Below, piece by piece: positions 1 through 10,391 of a stretch of DNA of 64,000 nucleotides (positions are counted from its first letter, which is position 1; the number at the start of each line of letters is the position of its first letter). Position numbers and translations under genes: made by a program. The stretch is from Phorcus lineatus (lineage: Eukaryota > Mollusca > Gastropoda > Trochida > Trochidae): contig OV121081.1 of assembly GCA_921293015.1 (NCBI GenBank), positions 62,761,022 through 62,825,021 of the forward strand. Direction: 5' to 3'. The notes below the pieces were generated by a model. It searched no databases, was not told the DNA's origin, and was given only the letters and a program-made list of their open reading frames with translations.

Positions 1-269
1 GTACATGATTCTCTAGAGCAAACATACACATGTAAACTACTTTATGTCGTTATAGAGCTTCCGGTTCTATGGGCTTTGATAGCACACACGTTCATTAGCC
101 TTCACGAAAAATGCATAGGCTACCTTCCACAAAATAATAGGTTTATCCGCAACGGATACTATGCAGCTTCTGTCTTCGGCGTTACGTACGTCAAGTTTCC
201 CTCAATGACTTTCGATTACTTAAGTGTGTATCGTGAAGGCTAGCCCTGAGAGTTTAATTTGTTAACCTT

Positions 270-620
270 ATGACTAATGTTAACTTTGTGGAACGTAGTC
301 TTGTAAACAGCACATTCGACCGCTTTGAGAGAAGTTCTGCAAATTCATCCGTGGCTCGCCGGATGGCTGGGTTACCCGGATCTTTGCTGACAGCGACTTC
401 GAGTTTCGAGTGCGACCAATGCAGCATGCTTATTTGCCCTTTATATGACGCGGTTAGAGAGGAATTATTTTCTTCCTGTGCTATTAAGTTAGAAGGTTCT
501 GATATACGTTCTCCAAACGATCAGTTTTATGCGTTATTAAACAATCCCGTTTTAACTTTTGACAGTGCCAAGGCCTCCAATGACATTCTTCGTTTACTTC
601 GTGATAGTATATACAAATGA
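270..620 (+). pseudogene. Possible C-terminal fragment of a CR1-like LINE ORF2
   Basis: A 116-codon open frame. Its second half has the pattern C-x2-C...CPLYDAVREELF followed by ...FYALLNN and a terminal ILRLLRDSIYK. This resembles the extreme C-terminus of CR1/L2-type LINE proteins, where a 'C-P-L-Y...R..L' segment and a short helical tail follow the reverse transcriptase. No RT motif is visible upstream, so this would be a 5'-truncated copy. About 120 bp downstream lies a short (TGTC)n tract that could be its 3' tail. The first half of the frame is unrecognised. The assignment is an inference from a weak motif; it could also be a chance ORF. Confidence 0.3.
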
Positions 621-743
621 TTTATTGTAATATATTTTGGATATGTTTATACTTTTTACCTTGCATTTTAGTTGGTTGTTTTAAATTACACTGTAAAAGT
701 GTCTCTCATAAATCGCTTGGCGATTGGTTGTACAAACAAGTGA

Positions 744-766
744 GACTGTCTGTCTGTCTGTCTGCG
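744..766. repeat. (TGTC)n microsatellite
   Basis: About five tandem TGTC/GTCT units. Many CR1/L2-like LINEs end in a short tandem repeat, so this could mark the 3' end of the fragment at 270-620, but a plain microsatellite is equally possible. Confidence 0.55.
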
Positions 767-1099
767 GCAGTCTCAAATGTGCCTCTGGTAGCCCAGCAGG
801 AAAGTGAAAGCGAAGCCATTACATGATAGATAACCACAGCCCGCCGTAAATTGCAGCTCGATTGTGTACTGCAACTTTGTTGAAATTAACACATTGACGA
901 AATCTGTCCTTCCACCGTACAGTAATGTGTGTAGAACTTTGAGAATGCCAATTATTGTGTGCATTCAGCGCAATATAATTGACCTCAGTTTTAATGAATA
1001 TGTCATTATTATTAGTAGTAGTATTAATATTCTATTATTTTGTTATTGTTATTTTCGTCTTTGTGCATTGCGTTTGGCTACCAATGAGATAATTTGAAG

Positions 1100-4000
1100 T
1101 TAACGCTAACAATGTTTGGCATGGACGTGAATTACCATATGGAAAAGAAACGCATCGTTAACTTTTCATTTTCTATAAGACAACTTGTCAGTAATGTGTT
1201 ATTGCTAATCATGATTAAGGTTTAAGCCACATGCTGTAATCAATAGGACGAGAACAGAAGGGTGTTCTGTGTGAGAGGAATATTGATTCTATTATAGGAG
1301 TTGAAGCAGACGAATATGAAGTGCTGTTATAAATTCGTTCATAAACTAGTAGATACACAAAATATATGTTAGATCCAGTGTTAAATATTTGCAAACCATT
1401 TTATATTGCAATTTTGTATGTATTTGCAGGATTAAAAAATTACTCAGCAGGATAAACTTATAAAACAAAACCTTAATGAGTTTCAGCATTTGCTCATGAT
1501 TTTTCTGACATCAAAAGTCAAATCATATTTTACTGTTAGGACAAACGTTTGAGATTGGATTTTGTAACGGTAAATGCAGAATATTGTTAAAATATTAAAA
1601 ATGATTCAAACACACTTCAGTTACATTAGACTAGGCTCATGTAGCGAGTTAAAGCAACATTAATCGAATTAAGTGAACAATGAAAAGTTACAAACTCATC
1701 AGCCGATACGATTTTTAAGTTGAAGACGATATGACTATTTATTAATTCATATCATTATTTATCGCCAATATCAATCTCATTTAGATTTGCTCAAAGGCAC
1801 TTCTCAAGTAGAAACATGCATTTAAATGTCCCTTCATCTTCAATTCTCAAGAATTAGTTAAACATGCATTTCAGATGTAATAATGATGATGCGTTATATA
1901 ACTTCAGCTGTCTTTCCTTGAAATACAACATGTGCACACATGTGTAAAATTGTGACATTTTAAGCTGGAGGTTTATTTCTTTTTAACTTGAAAATAAATA
2001 TTTACATTTGACTTTGACTTTTACTGGAAACTATATTAAAAACGATGTTTTCAATTTTGTGACATACGTTAAAGAAACCCTATGCTGACTTTATTTGGTA
2101 TAAACCTAACTGATATTCAAACTGTTGTATGCAGTCATATGTCAAGGATATTTGTCTTCAAACTGAAGCTAAGACAAGGAGGATACACAAGTTCTTATAA
2201 ATAGTCAATATCTTGATTAAGTGGCTAACAGGTCTGAAGTATAGGAGGCCTGGAGTTCTCTTGATAACTTCGACCATTGAAACTGGTTGTTGATGAATAT
2301 ATTGCGGAGGTGGTTTATTTCAGTTTCATAAGTAATCAAAAATAAATCTGTGGGGGTTGGGGGGTTCGAGTGGCGTCCATCAAATCATATACTTGTGAAA
2401 AAATCATCCTTTCAGAAAAAATTTCTTCATATAAGTAAATGTATTTGCCTTCTTAGTATCGGGTGTTAGTATTTCAACCGAAACGTTGTACTTCATACAG
2501 CAAAGTTGTTTAACAGGAAGAACTAATCGTCTAAATCATGTCGGACTATGAAATGCCGTTTAAAGAATGAAACTTTTATAACGGAAACATAAAATGTCGA
2601 GGTCGTTCCAGTCGATACAATTTTGATCAACATTGATATCACGATACGACAGATAATTGTCTGTGTAAAATGGCAATGCTATTCTGGGCTTCTTATCCTG
2701 TGATAAGAGCAAGTATGTCTGTTTCTCTTACCTGATGGTTATCGGTTATTGACTGATGCCAAGACCTCCGCGAGCCTATGACGTCTGAATGGTTGTTCAT
2801 ATCGATTTTGCGAACTATGCTATTTTGTGATAAGATACACTCAGGTCAACGTCTCTGAAAGTAAGTGACTTTAATTGAGATGTGTGATATAGAAACTGTT
2901 ATACGTCACTGTCTCAATTTCTAACAAGAGGAAACAAAACATTTGATAACTATAGAATATATAAACAAACTTGGCAAAAGTTATAGGGTTTAATGATTTC
3001 AAAACGATCGAGGAAATAAATAAATAAATACTTTGCATTATATTATCTTCAAATTTTCAAGATTAAATTGTGAAACAACAAACAAGATCATGTTGCGTTA
3101 TACATTTCCTTCCTTTTCAGATATTAATTAACTGTGAAAAACAATGTCATTAATTCAATTTCTGTATCAGGAACAATAATTAGGTAAAAAGGTTCACGAA
3201 TTAATATAGTAGATGACACATTAAACCATTCCTATGATACTGAAGCAGTGATCAAGTCTTTCATGTCTTTCCAATTTCAAGTAATGCATTTGCAGCCGTT
3301 TTTGAAAGATCTGCTAAATCATCCGACACCATAAGCTATAAATCGGAAATTAAAAAACATTTACATCAGAGTTCAGTTTAAAAAAACGCTTTCCAATATG
3401 GTCCACTGTATTGGAATAATTATATAATTGTTCCAGATTTGATGTTTGTGGCCCTCCAGCCTTTCCGCCTCACACGTGTGTGGGCTTGCTGGTTACGTAT
3501 CTTAATGTGATGTTTGTTGTTGACAGATGATCCGGTTGTTATTGTATAACATCATATAGATATATACATTTATACATGAATACAAGTCGAAAGGGCTTAT
3601 TTCAAATGTATTTTTACCATGAAGATTCAATATTAGCTTCATTCATTTCAAATATTACTATGCTATTTTTTTTCAATTTGAGATTATGACATCATTTTCT
3701 ACCTAACTTATACATGTTTGAAAGAAAGTCTTTGCTCTCGTAATAATATCATTAATATATTTAGCAGGCTAATTATATATAAGTTTCACATCAACGTTTG
3801 TTTGGCAAGTAGTTACATTGTTTATTTATCGCTGAGCAAATTCATTATTTTTCACTTATGCATTATATACTAGTAAATTATTCTTGTACCTAAAGCTATC
3901 TTATTCGCACCAAAATTAGATATTTCTTGAAGAAAATCGATTTTGTGATGAACTTATGAAATACGTAATTTTGGCTACATGCATGTTGATATAAATCTCA

Positions 4001-4600
4001 CTCTTCTTATCTTAACAATTTTGGCATATGTGTAGTATGGTTGCCCCTTTCAAATTCAGGGGACTTGTATAAAATGATAATGTTGGATAAATACGTGTAT
4101 TGTCTTGACGGAATTACAATGGCTTAACCTTCACCGAGTGGTTTGTAGTAATCATTTCACATGTGAATTTTATGCAAATGACTGATAAATTTGCTCCCTT
4201 TTTTGACTTCAGTGACAAAGAAAACCTAACATGTTATTGCTGTATTTTAAAGTGTAATTTTTTATTATAAACTTGTTCAATCATTTTCCATTAAGCGATA
4301 CATAGTTTATGTCGTGATGATGATCATAGTACAACTAACACTATCAGAAAAAGACACAATGCATTTGATTTTATTTAATCATGCCGCAACACTAGCTATT
4401 TTATGTGTAAATTAGAATAAGAGTGTTGTCCTAGGTTAAAACAGAAAAATATGACAAACAGTTGAATATATATAATTTAGAAAATTTAATTGATGAAAAA
4501 TTAAGAGGTTTAGATATTTATTTAGACATTAGATATTCAAGATTTTTTAATATGCAGCTCATACAAATTGATATTACAACAACAGTTAGTTATAGTTGGT
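1100..4600. other. AT-rich non-coding stretch
   Basis: No ORF of note, no RNA gene and no repeat structure that I can support. It contains scattered homopolymer A/T runs and G-rich patches near 2352-2366. Confidence 0.5.
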
Positions 4601-4601
4601 G

Positions 4602-4905
4602 AAATACCCTGATCTCTTTCAAGCCAAAGCCTCGTGTCGCTAACTATCTAACCAGCAAATGAGACGACTCGCATCAAGCATCAGCGGCACAACCCTGATC
4701 CAAAATCCGTTGATTTCAAGATAGTAGCTTTACGCTCCTTGCTTTTCGACATTCCATTTTGGCTTATGTTATAACAGGTGAACAGGCCACCAATAACAAG
4801 CCGATCCGGCCGTGCTAGACATTTTTCCCGAAAGAGATAAGGGTATTAGGAAGGAGCGATAGCGCATTCATATACGCTGGTTTAGCAGGATGCACAGTGG
4901 TTGCA
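4602..4905. mobile_element. Foldback MITE, copy 1 (left end truncated)
   Basis: The inner inverted repeats read AAATACCCTGATCTCTTTC near 4602 and GAAAGAGATAAGGGTATTAG near 4829. The right arm continues through GGAGCGATAGCGCATTCATATACGCTGG. About 260-300 bp of its body matches the segment at 32764-33108: shared blocks include GACGACTCGCAT, AAAATCCGTTGA, TTACGCTCCTT / TCACGCTCCTT and ATAACAGG. The outer left arm seen in the second copy is missing here. There is no coding capacity, so it is a non-autonomous element moved by another element's transposase. Confidence 0.65.
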
Positions 4906-7265
4906 AAGTCTTTCTTAAGAACACCAGGAATCTGAATCCGGGCTGCTTTCTAACACGAAATCTATTTGTAGATTAAAATTTTTAGATGCTGTAGCGTCTT
5001 GAAGATTCATCTAGCTGAAACCTGCCTGAAGTATTAAGGAAACTCACATAAATTTTCATTCTCCTTCAAAAGAAGTTATATAGGAATAAATTGACGGATC
5101 TTCCTGTGTGGGGAGAGAATGAGATATCTCTGGAATAAGCAAAGTGATGCAATGAAAATAAACAACTCTTCGACTAATTGATACCGTGTTCACCGTTTAA
5201 ACAAGTACACAGCCACAACACTATCAAAATATTTGTGCTTTCAGTGTCGCGAATCGAATTTGATACAATCCAATGAAAATGTAGTAAAAATTTTAAAATT
5301 CAATGATACTCAACGCGAATTATATATATATATATATACGATCTTGATATATAAATAGATGTAAACATTGGACTTGAATTGTGTTTTTTCTAATTCTGAA
5401 CATTTTTTTCTATCGAAAGTCTTATGGTGATACAGAAGTCACAAGAGGTATGTTTTGAAACATTTAATATTCTTAAACATCTAGACACTTACAAAAAATA
5501 TTCATATCTACTTATAAACCTGTCCCTTGTGTCACGTGACATAGAAAATATAAGTTGTTAGCTGTTTGGCTAACAGTAACTTACATCGATTTTGTTTGAA
5601 CCTCTTTCTCTGTCACTTGAACTGATATCGATTTCATGTCATGTTACATTGATTTATTACATTCATCTGTTATTGTGATGGCGGCGCTCACTTTGAACAT
5701 AAAATCCAAGTGATATAGGGCAATACGACCTATTATTCACAATTGGGCCGAGCATACATCACTCAAATAAATTAGTACGTCCAATAAATGTTTATATGTT
5801 ATGTTGTTGACAAATGTAGTACGTCTTTTCCAGGAATATAATATACACGTCGTCATAGAGGTTATCGTCCATCAAAACTGTAATCAATAAATAAAAAGTA
5901 AATTATTTTGACAAGTATTATAATTTCATTTAAAAGAATATTAATATTTGTTCCTAATGTCTGAATTAAAGACGATTCAGATGTTTTAAAACTGACATTA
6001 AATGCAACAAGGGGAATAAACTATTTAACATAAGCATGTTTTCATATTCTATTACTTCCTAGAGCTTAGAGTTGATATCTATAATATTGAATATATCACA
6101 TAAGAAATTTTTTTATATGTGTATTAAAATGTGTAACTTACTAGTTCCTAAATTCGATATTCGCACCACCTTCAGTCCTTATTTTCGGTGCTTTGATCAT
6201 TGTTACTAACTACGATAAGCCTGGAACGAATGTTCAGTTCGATATGAAAGAGAGTTACATAGACGACTGTCTGTAAAAATCTTGGTTGATTTTTTCTAAA
6301 CGTCATGATCTAAATATTGTGAGCAATTGTATGTCGTTTGTTGTCATAGCCTTTCATCAGTCAGCTATAATGATGGTCATAGGGACTAGAATGTCATTGT
6401 CATTAAGGAGATAAACCTAGTGTGTTTGAAAACCATAGACATGTAAACTGGATTGATGGCGAGTAAATTTGAAATTGAAACCGAACGTGCAAAGGCAGTG
6501 TGGTTATTAAATTATTAATCTTATTATATCTCTAATTATAATTTCTGAAACAACATATATTGGCATGTGTCCTTGGGCAACAACAAAGACGATCGTACTA
6601 ATCAATATCGAAACTCTGAAGTATGTCTACGTGCTTGTTAAGGTTGATATTAAGGTAACACTTTGACAAAAATTGATAAATATCTAAATACATGTAGTAG
6701 AAAATTATATCTTTATTTGGTGTGTTCCGAATTTCTGGCGCCAGGTACTGGCCAATTAAGGCCTACCTGTTTAAGTTATCAGATGTTTACGGGTTGTCGT
6801 TGTCGACATTAATAAAACGACCACCAAGAGTTTCAAATGAAGCTACGTATTATTGAGGAAGGTTGGCATCGATTCGCTGAGCCTTCATACTACAAGTACA
6901 AGTGTACAACCGTCACAGCTTGTGATTGCTGAACCATTCGCAAACGTGTTCGCGTGCAGGTAATTCCTTGATATCGTTGCAACATAATGTTTCTTATAAA
7001 TAAAATATATAGTTATGTAAGAAGGTATTTTGATAAAATTTGTGATCCCCAAGACATCCGTTTAAAGGTAAGCATATTAGGATATTAGAAATAGCATGAG
7101 GTCAGGCGTGATCAGGCAAACACAACTGAAGTTAATCAGAAACAAACAACAGCCTTGAAAATAGCGGTTTGAAAACTTAACATAAGGCTGATTAGTACAT
7201 AAGGATATTGAGAGGGAAATTATACATACATGATTTATAACAAAAGGTGTAGCGTTTACAGGTTG
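4906..7265. other. AT-rich non-coding stretch
   Basis: No supported gene. It holds a short (TA)n run at about 5320-5337. Nothing else is recognisable. Confidence 0.5.
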
Positions 7266-7289
7266 ATTTAAAACTATAAGTTCGACAGT

Positions 7290-7727
7290 TTTACCGCGAA
7301 GAAACTAAACGTTACCTATCAGAAGTTGATAAACCCTCTCATGACCTAACTCCTCATCAAATTGAATGTTACACTTTCGAAGTAATAGATGCTTTACATT
7401 TGGCAAGTCCCCGTAGTATTCCAAATGGTGTTTTGAAGCACACTTAAAGCCATACTGGAAACAAGATGGGCTAAATGATTTTCATTATAAAATGCGTGTA
7501 AATAGAAGGAGTTGGTTATCTGACGTCAGACCAAGGGCAAATAAGTCGTCTTTGTACTGTGAATACAAAGTAGCCAAACGGGAATTTAGACAATAACATC
7601 GTAAGTCTAAGAGAAAACAGCGTTCAGATACATTCAAATCACTAGAACGTTGTTCTGATGCTGATGTACATGTAGGTACTTTCCTTAAGTCCGTATGTAG
7701 AATGAGGCGTCAGAATTCTGTTGCTTG
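7290..7727 (+). pseudogene. LINE ORF2 fragment, linker upstream of RT
   Basis: Translation gives YREETKRYLSEVDKP, then after a one-base shift HLKPYWKQDGLNDFHYKMR...WLSDVRPRAN...YCEYKVAKREFRQ, an in-frame TAA, and ...FLKSVCRMRRQNSVAC. This is the conserved linker of CR1-like LINEs between the endonuclease and the reverse transcriptase. The frame is cut at 7727 inside a conserved block by the chimeric LTR insertion and resumes, one base out of frame, after 8652. Confidence 0.75.
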
Positions 7728-7871
7728 TGTAACAGAAATAATTGTGAGATCACCTCCAGCGGGATTCGAACCCGGGACCTCCGGGTGAGAGTCCTACACT
7801 CTACCGATTCAGCCAAAGAGATATCCCTCTGGCCAAAGCCAGTAGGAATGCATTTATTTCACCCTGCCACA
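7728..7871 (-). repeat. 144-bp LTR B, copy 1, with tRNA-like core
   Basis: On the minus strand it begins TGTGGCAGGGTGAAATAAA and ends TTCTGTTACA. Just outside its start is a polypurine tract (GTGGAGGGGGG, plus-strand 7876-7887). The second copy has exactly the same length. An AATAAA lies near its start. A tRNA-like sequence occupies its centre and right half (about 7750-7824). Confidence 0.75.
7750..7824 (-). other. tRNA-like sequence in LTR B copy 1 (Pol III A and B boxes)
   Basis: Minus strand: an A-box-like TGGCTGAATCGGTAGAG, then a loop CTCTCAC as in tRNA-Glu(CTC), then a canonical B box GGTTCGAATCC within CCCGGGTTCGAATCCCG. Spacing is tRNA-like. The anticodon stem pairs poorly and the acceptor stem is not convincing, so this is a tRNA-derived promoter module rather than a working tRNA gene. 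Confidence 0.6.
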
Positions 7872-7875
7872 TACA

Positions 7876-7998
7876 CCCCCCTCCACAAGTGACTCGTCCT
7901 CGAGTCCAGCCATTTGGAGTTATCAAGCACCTCAGTTCGACGTACTCAGGGTGCAGTGAGCACTAGGGAGTTGCCCCGGCCCTACGTTTGGCGCCAAA
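7876..7998 (-). other. Residual internal region between the two LTR B copies
   Basis: About 120 bp. Its right end carries a primer-binding site adjoining LTR B copy 2 (minus strand TGGCGCCAAACGTAGGGC, plus-strand 7979-7996), close to the Lys(CTT)-type site TGGCGCCCAACGTGGGGC. Its left end is a polypurine tract adjoining LTR B copy 1. There is no coding sequence. This is the layout of a TRIM, an LTR element reduced to LTRs, primer site and polypurine tract. Confidence 0.65.
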
Positions 7999-8142
7999 TG
8001 TAACAGAAGTGATTGTGAGATCATCTCCCGCGGGATTCGAACCCGGGACCTCCGAGTGAGAGTCCTACACTCTACCGATTCAGCCAAAGAGATATCCCTC
8101 TGGCCAAAGCCAGTAGGAATGTTTTTATTTCACCCTGCCACA
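7999..8142 (-). repeat. 144-bp LTR B, copy 2, with tRNA-like core
   Basis: Direct repeat of the LTR at 7728, with only scattered substitutions (for example CCCGGGTG / CTCGGGTG in the loop flank). It has the same TGTGGCAGGG start, TGTTACA end, AATAAA and tRNA-like A and B boxes (tRNA-like part about 8020-8095). Confidence 0.75.
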
Positions 8143-8190
8143 TACACCCCCCTCCACAAGTGACTCGTCCTCAAGTCCAGCAATTTGTAA

Positions 8191-8303
8191 AAATAAAAAC
8201 ATTCCTACTGGCTTTGGCCAGAGGGATATCTCTTTGGCTGAATCGGTAGAGCACGAGACTCTTAATCTCGGGGTCGTGGGTTCGAGCCCCACGTTGGGCG
8301 CCA
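8191..8303 (+). other. Inverted LTR B fragment fused to a tRNA-Lys(CTT) 3' part ending in CCA
   Basis: Bases 8191-8251 match LTR B in reverse orientation (ACATTCCTACTGGCTTTGGC...GAATCGGTAGAG). From 8252 the sequence becomes the 3' part of tRNA-Lys(CTT): GAGACTCTTAATCTC (anticodon arm with CTT), GGGTTCGAGCCCC (T arm), ACGTTGGGCG, then CCA at 8301-8303. Eukaryotic nuclear tRNA genes do not encode CCA, so the tRNA part looks copied from a mature tRNA or is an extended primer-binding site of the adjacent LTR A on the minus strand. The switch point lies in the D-arm sequence shared by both (CGGTAGAG). Confidence 0.7.
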
Positions 8304-8306
8304 ATT

Positions 8307-8648
8307 TGTGGCCGGGTGTCTACTTGTTCGGCACTGGGCCACTTGGTCAAGACGAGACAACAAAGATGAGGTGGTGATTTGATGATTTATTGAAGGAAAT
8401 CTTTGATGTGACCTATTAATAGAACAAGGAAAGCCCAGGAAGTAGGCAACAGAGCTAAAATAGAATAGAAGTGAAGGGAGATCCCTGTTGACAGGGCTCC
8501 AGAGACTGAAGAAGTAAAGGTGAAAAATGTATAGGGGTGGCGTTCGACGGCAAACAAATACAATAGTAAACATATGAACATTTAACATATAATGAAAATG
8601 ACGAAATTGAATCAATGATAGGCATTATAACAAATATGCCCTGTCACA
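8307..8648 (-). repeat. 342-bp LTR A
   Basis: On the minus strand it begins TGTGACAGGG and ends CCCGGCCACA, with AATAAA at plus-strand 8386-8391. Three bases later comes TGGCGCCCAACGTGGGGC, complementary to the 3' end of tRNA-Lys(CTT) including CCA, exactly where a primer-binding site should be. Only this one LTR A copy is present, and no internal genes follow. A 117-codon open frame across it is most likely fortuitous. Confidence 0.7.
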
Positions 8649-8652
8649 CTTG

Positions 8653-8993
8653 TACAGCAGAAACATTTGTGAACTCTGGGTTGATTACCTTGCTGATTTG
8701 GCCAAGCCACAGTCATCTTCATTATTTTATAATGATTTCAAATTATCAGTTTACAGAAAGCTGAAGAATATATGCAAGGAAGACTCTTTTCGTGATGATT
8801 ATTTTTTGTGTAAATGTATTTCACAAGGCGAATTAAGCAAACGTGTTCACAATCTCCATAACAATAGTTCTACTGGTCCGGATTATGATCACAATGAACA
8901 TACTATCTATAGAAGCAATATCATCATAAATGTTAAAAGTACCCTCTTCAATTCCATTCTGAAATCGGCATATGTTCCTAGCATATTTCGAAA
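8653..8993 (+). pseudogene. LINE RT N-terminal fragment
   Basis: An open frame continuing the interrupted LINE: RNICELWVDYLADLAKP, then FRDDYFLCKCISQGEL, an N..SSTGPD motif typical of RT domain 0/1, and LFNSILKSAYVPSIFRK, the conserved 'LFN.I...G..P..W' helix. The next expected block (PLYKKG..NYRGI) is missing because the sequence switches to the integrase-bearing segment. Confidence 0.7.
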
Positions 8994-9005
8994 GCGTGTA
9001 CCTCC

Positions 9006-10391
9006 TCAGATTTGCCACAGCTTTTGAACAGCTGATCTCAGAGACACAGTACAGTCGGTAGACATGTCGGTCAGATTGTACAGCGCTGTGGCACACACGT
9101 CAAACTGGTTGCGGAAATACTTCCCACTCAGGATTCCAGCTTTCACAGCAATAGTGTACATGTCAGTGTCACTAATGTCAGTCACAACACCATTCAAATT
9201 GCGAGGATCAGCTCTACCTCTATCTACTGCGGGAATTGAGATTGTTACATTGTCACCAACTTTCACTTCTGACAGCACAACTTTACTTCTTTTCACCATC
9301 TTCTCAGCTTGTTGCAACTGGGATTCTGCAGCACGCTTCCTCTGGGTCTGAATTTCTTCTTGTCGGGTTTCAATGACATCTTGAGTTGGTGCTGGTTCTG
9401 TGTCTGGTTCTGTTGTTGGAGTTGGTGCTGGTTCTGTTGTTGGAGCTGGGGAGATGATGTTGAGCAGATCTTCTTCAGTTTGGAGTCTGGATATGATCTC
9501 TGCTGGAAGACTGGATGTTGTAAGGCCGACCTTTGCATCGGAACCGAGAAGAGCAGCAAAGGGAGTTCTCTTGATACCGCTATGATAACTTGAGTTCTTC
9601 TGAAACTGGACAAATTTCAAACCAACAGTCCATTCAGTTGTGTTGTTGTCGGATAACCAGGCAGTGAGCATATCCTTTACATCGCAGTTGGCTCTCTCTA
9701 CAGAACCTTGAGACTGTGGATGTCTGGGCTTGCCATGAACAATGACAAGACGTGGCCATAGCTGTTTCAGTTCAACAATAATCTGAGCAGTGAATTCTGA
9801 CCCATTGTCACTTTGGAGGATAGATGGAGCGCCTAGCATCAAAAATATGTCTAACAACTGAAATGCAACTTCGACTGCACGTTTAGATGTCAGCGCTCTG
9901 AGAACAGAAAACTTGGTGAGATGATCTTGATAATGCATAATCCATTTGTACTGTCCGTGACACATCGATTGCATATCTATCAGGTCAACTTGGGCTCTGG
10001 CTCCAAAATCTGTGACGGTGATGGGCTTCACAACAACACCTTTGGTTGTGGTTCTCTTTTTCTTCTGTTGACAGGGAACGCAGGAAGATTTGAAGATAGT
10101 CACAGCTTCTTGGGTGATGTTGGCATACTTCTTGCTGAGTTCTTTCATCATTTTATCCCTTCCACCATGACCTGTTGCAATGTGGGCTTTCTGGATGATG
10201 TCAAAGCTATGTTCAATAGAGGCAAAATATACTGGTTCTTCACTACCATCTCTCTTGCGAATCAGCTTCTTCACGTCACCACATTCAAGAACTTCATACT
10301 TCTTTAGTAAGTAGTACTGGTGTGGAGACTTCTTGCTTAAAGAATTAGCATCAAGCAACTCACTAACGATCTTCTGGTAATCATCTTTCAC
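9006..10391 (-). CDS. KRBA2-like integrase/transposase
   Basis: An intact 461-residue ORF, the longest unbroken protein in the window. An H2C2 zinc finger lies at residues 70-107 (H70, H75, C104, C107). A retroviral-type integrase core follows with D136 (QVDLID), D195 (LQSDNGSEF) and E232 (QSQGSVERAN), so the triad is complete (58 and 36 residues apart). Residues 315-336 are a P/T/E-rich linker, then a basic coiled stretch, and a C-terminal module (VGDNVTISIP...DRGRADPRN...YTIAVKAG) typical of KRAB-A-domain-containing-protein-2-like sequences. These derive from Ty3/Gypsy or Ginger-type integrases; substrate DNA and partners are unknown. It would act in the nucleus. The stop lies only about a dozen bases from the LINE fragment, so the 3' flank of the source element is missing. 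Whether it is a domesticated gene, a transposon or a fragment cannot be told from this copy. Confidence 0.8.
   Translation of the reverse strand: MKDDYQKIVSELLDANSLSKKSPHQYYLLKKYEVLECGDVKKLIRKRDGSEEPVYFASIEHSFDIIQKAHIATGHGGRDKMMKELSKKYANITQEAVTIFKSSCVPCQQKKKRTTTKGVVVKPITVTDFGARAQVDLIDMQSMCHGQYKWIMHYQDHLTKFSVLRALTSKRAVEVAFQLLDIFLMLGAPSILQSDNGSEFTAQIIVELKQLWPRLVIVHGKPRHPQSQGSVERANCDVKDMLTAWLSDNNTTEWTVGLKFVQFQKNSSYHSGIKRTPFAALLGSDAKVGLTTSSLPAEIISRLQTEEDLLNIISPAPTTEPAPTPTTEPDTEPAPTQDVIETRQEEIQTQRKRAAESQLQQAEKMVKRSKVVLSEVKVGDNVTISIPAVDRGRADPRNLNGVVTDISDTDMYTIAVKAGILSGKYFRNQFDVCATALYNLTDMSTDCTVSLRSAVQKLWQI

Larger units (their letters stand above)
7728..8648 (-). mobile_element. Chimeric mini LTR retrotransposon insertion
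   Basis: A 921-bp insertion flanked by CTTG at 7724-7727 and 8649-8652, a 4-bp target-site duplication. Read on the minus strand, it starts TGTGACAGGG and ends CTGTTACA, so its termini are inverted as expected for LTR ends. Order on the minus strand: a 342-bp LTR (A), a tRNA-Lys(CTT) primer-binding site extended over about 50 bases of tRNA sequence, an inverted fragment of LTR B, a polypurine tract, LTR B (144 bp), a primer-binding site and leader, another polypurine tract, and LTR B again (144 bp). No gag or pol is present, so any past movement depended on another element. The two ends are different LTRs, which is abnormal for a simple retrotransposon. Confidence 0.75.

Noticed and set aside
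7750-8303. Three tRNA-like sequences as working tRNA genes
   Set aside because: Two have poor anticodon and acceptor stems and sit inside LTR repeats. The third has a foreign 5' half and an encoded CCA. They are better read as parts of retroelements.
8262-8615. 117-codon minus frame in LTR A
   Set aside because: It overlaps the LTR, primer site and tRNA sequence, and its end (GSNPRPRD) is translated tRNA T-arm sequence.
9293-9613. Glutamine-rich minus frame and tryptophan-rich plus frames over the integrase gene
   Set aside because: They are other-frame readings of the P/T/E repeat linker of the integrase ORF.
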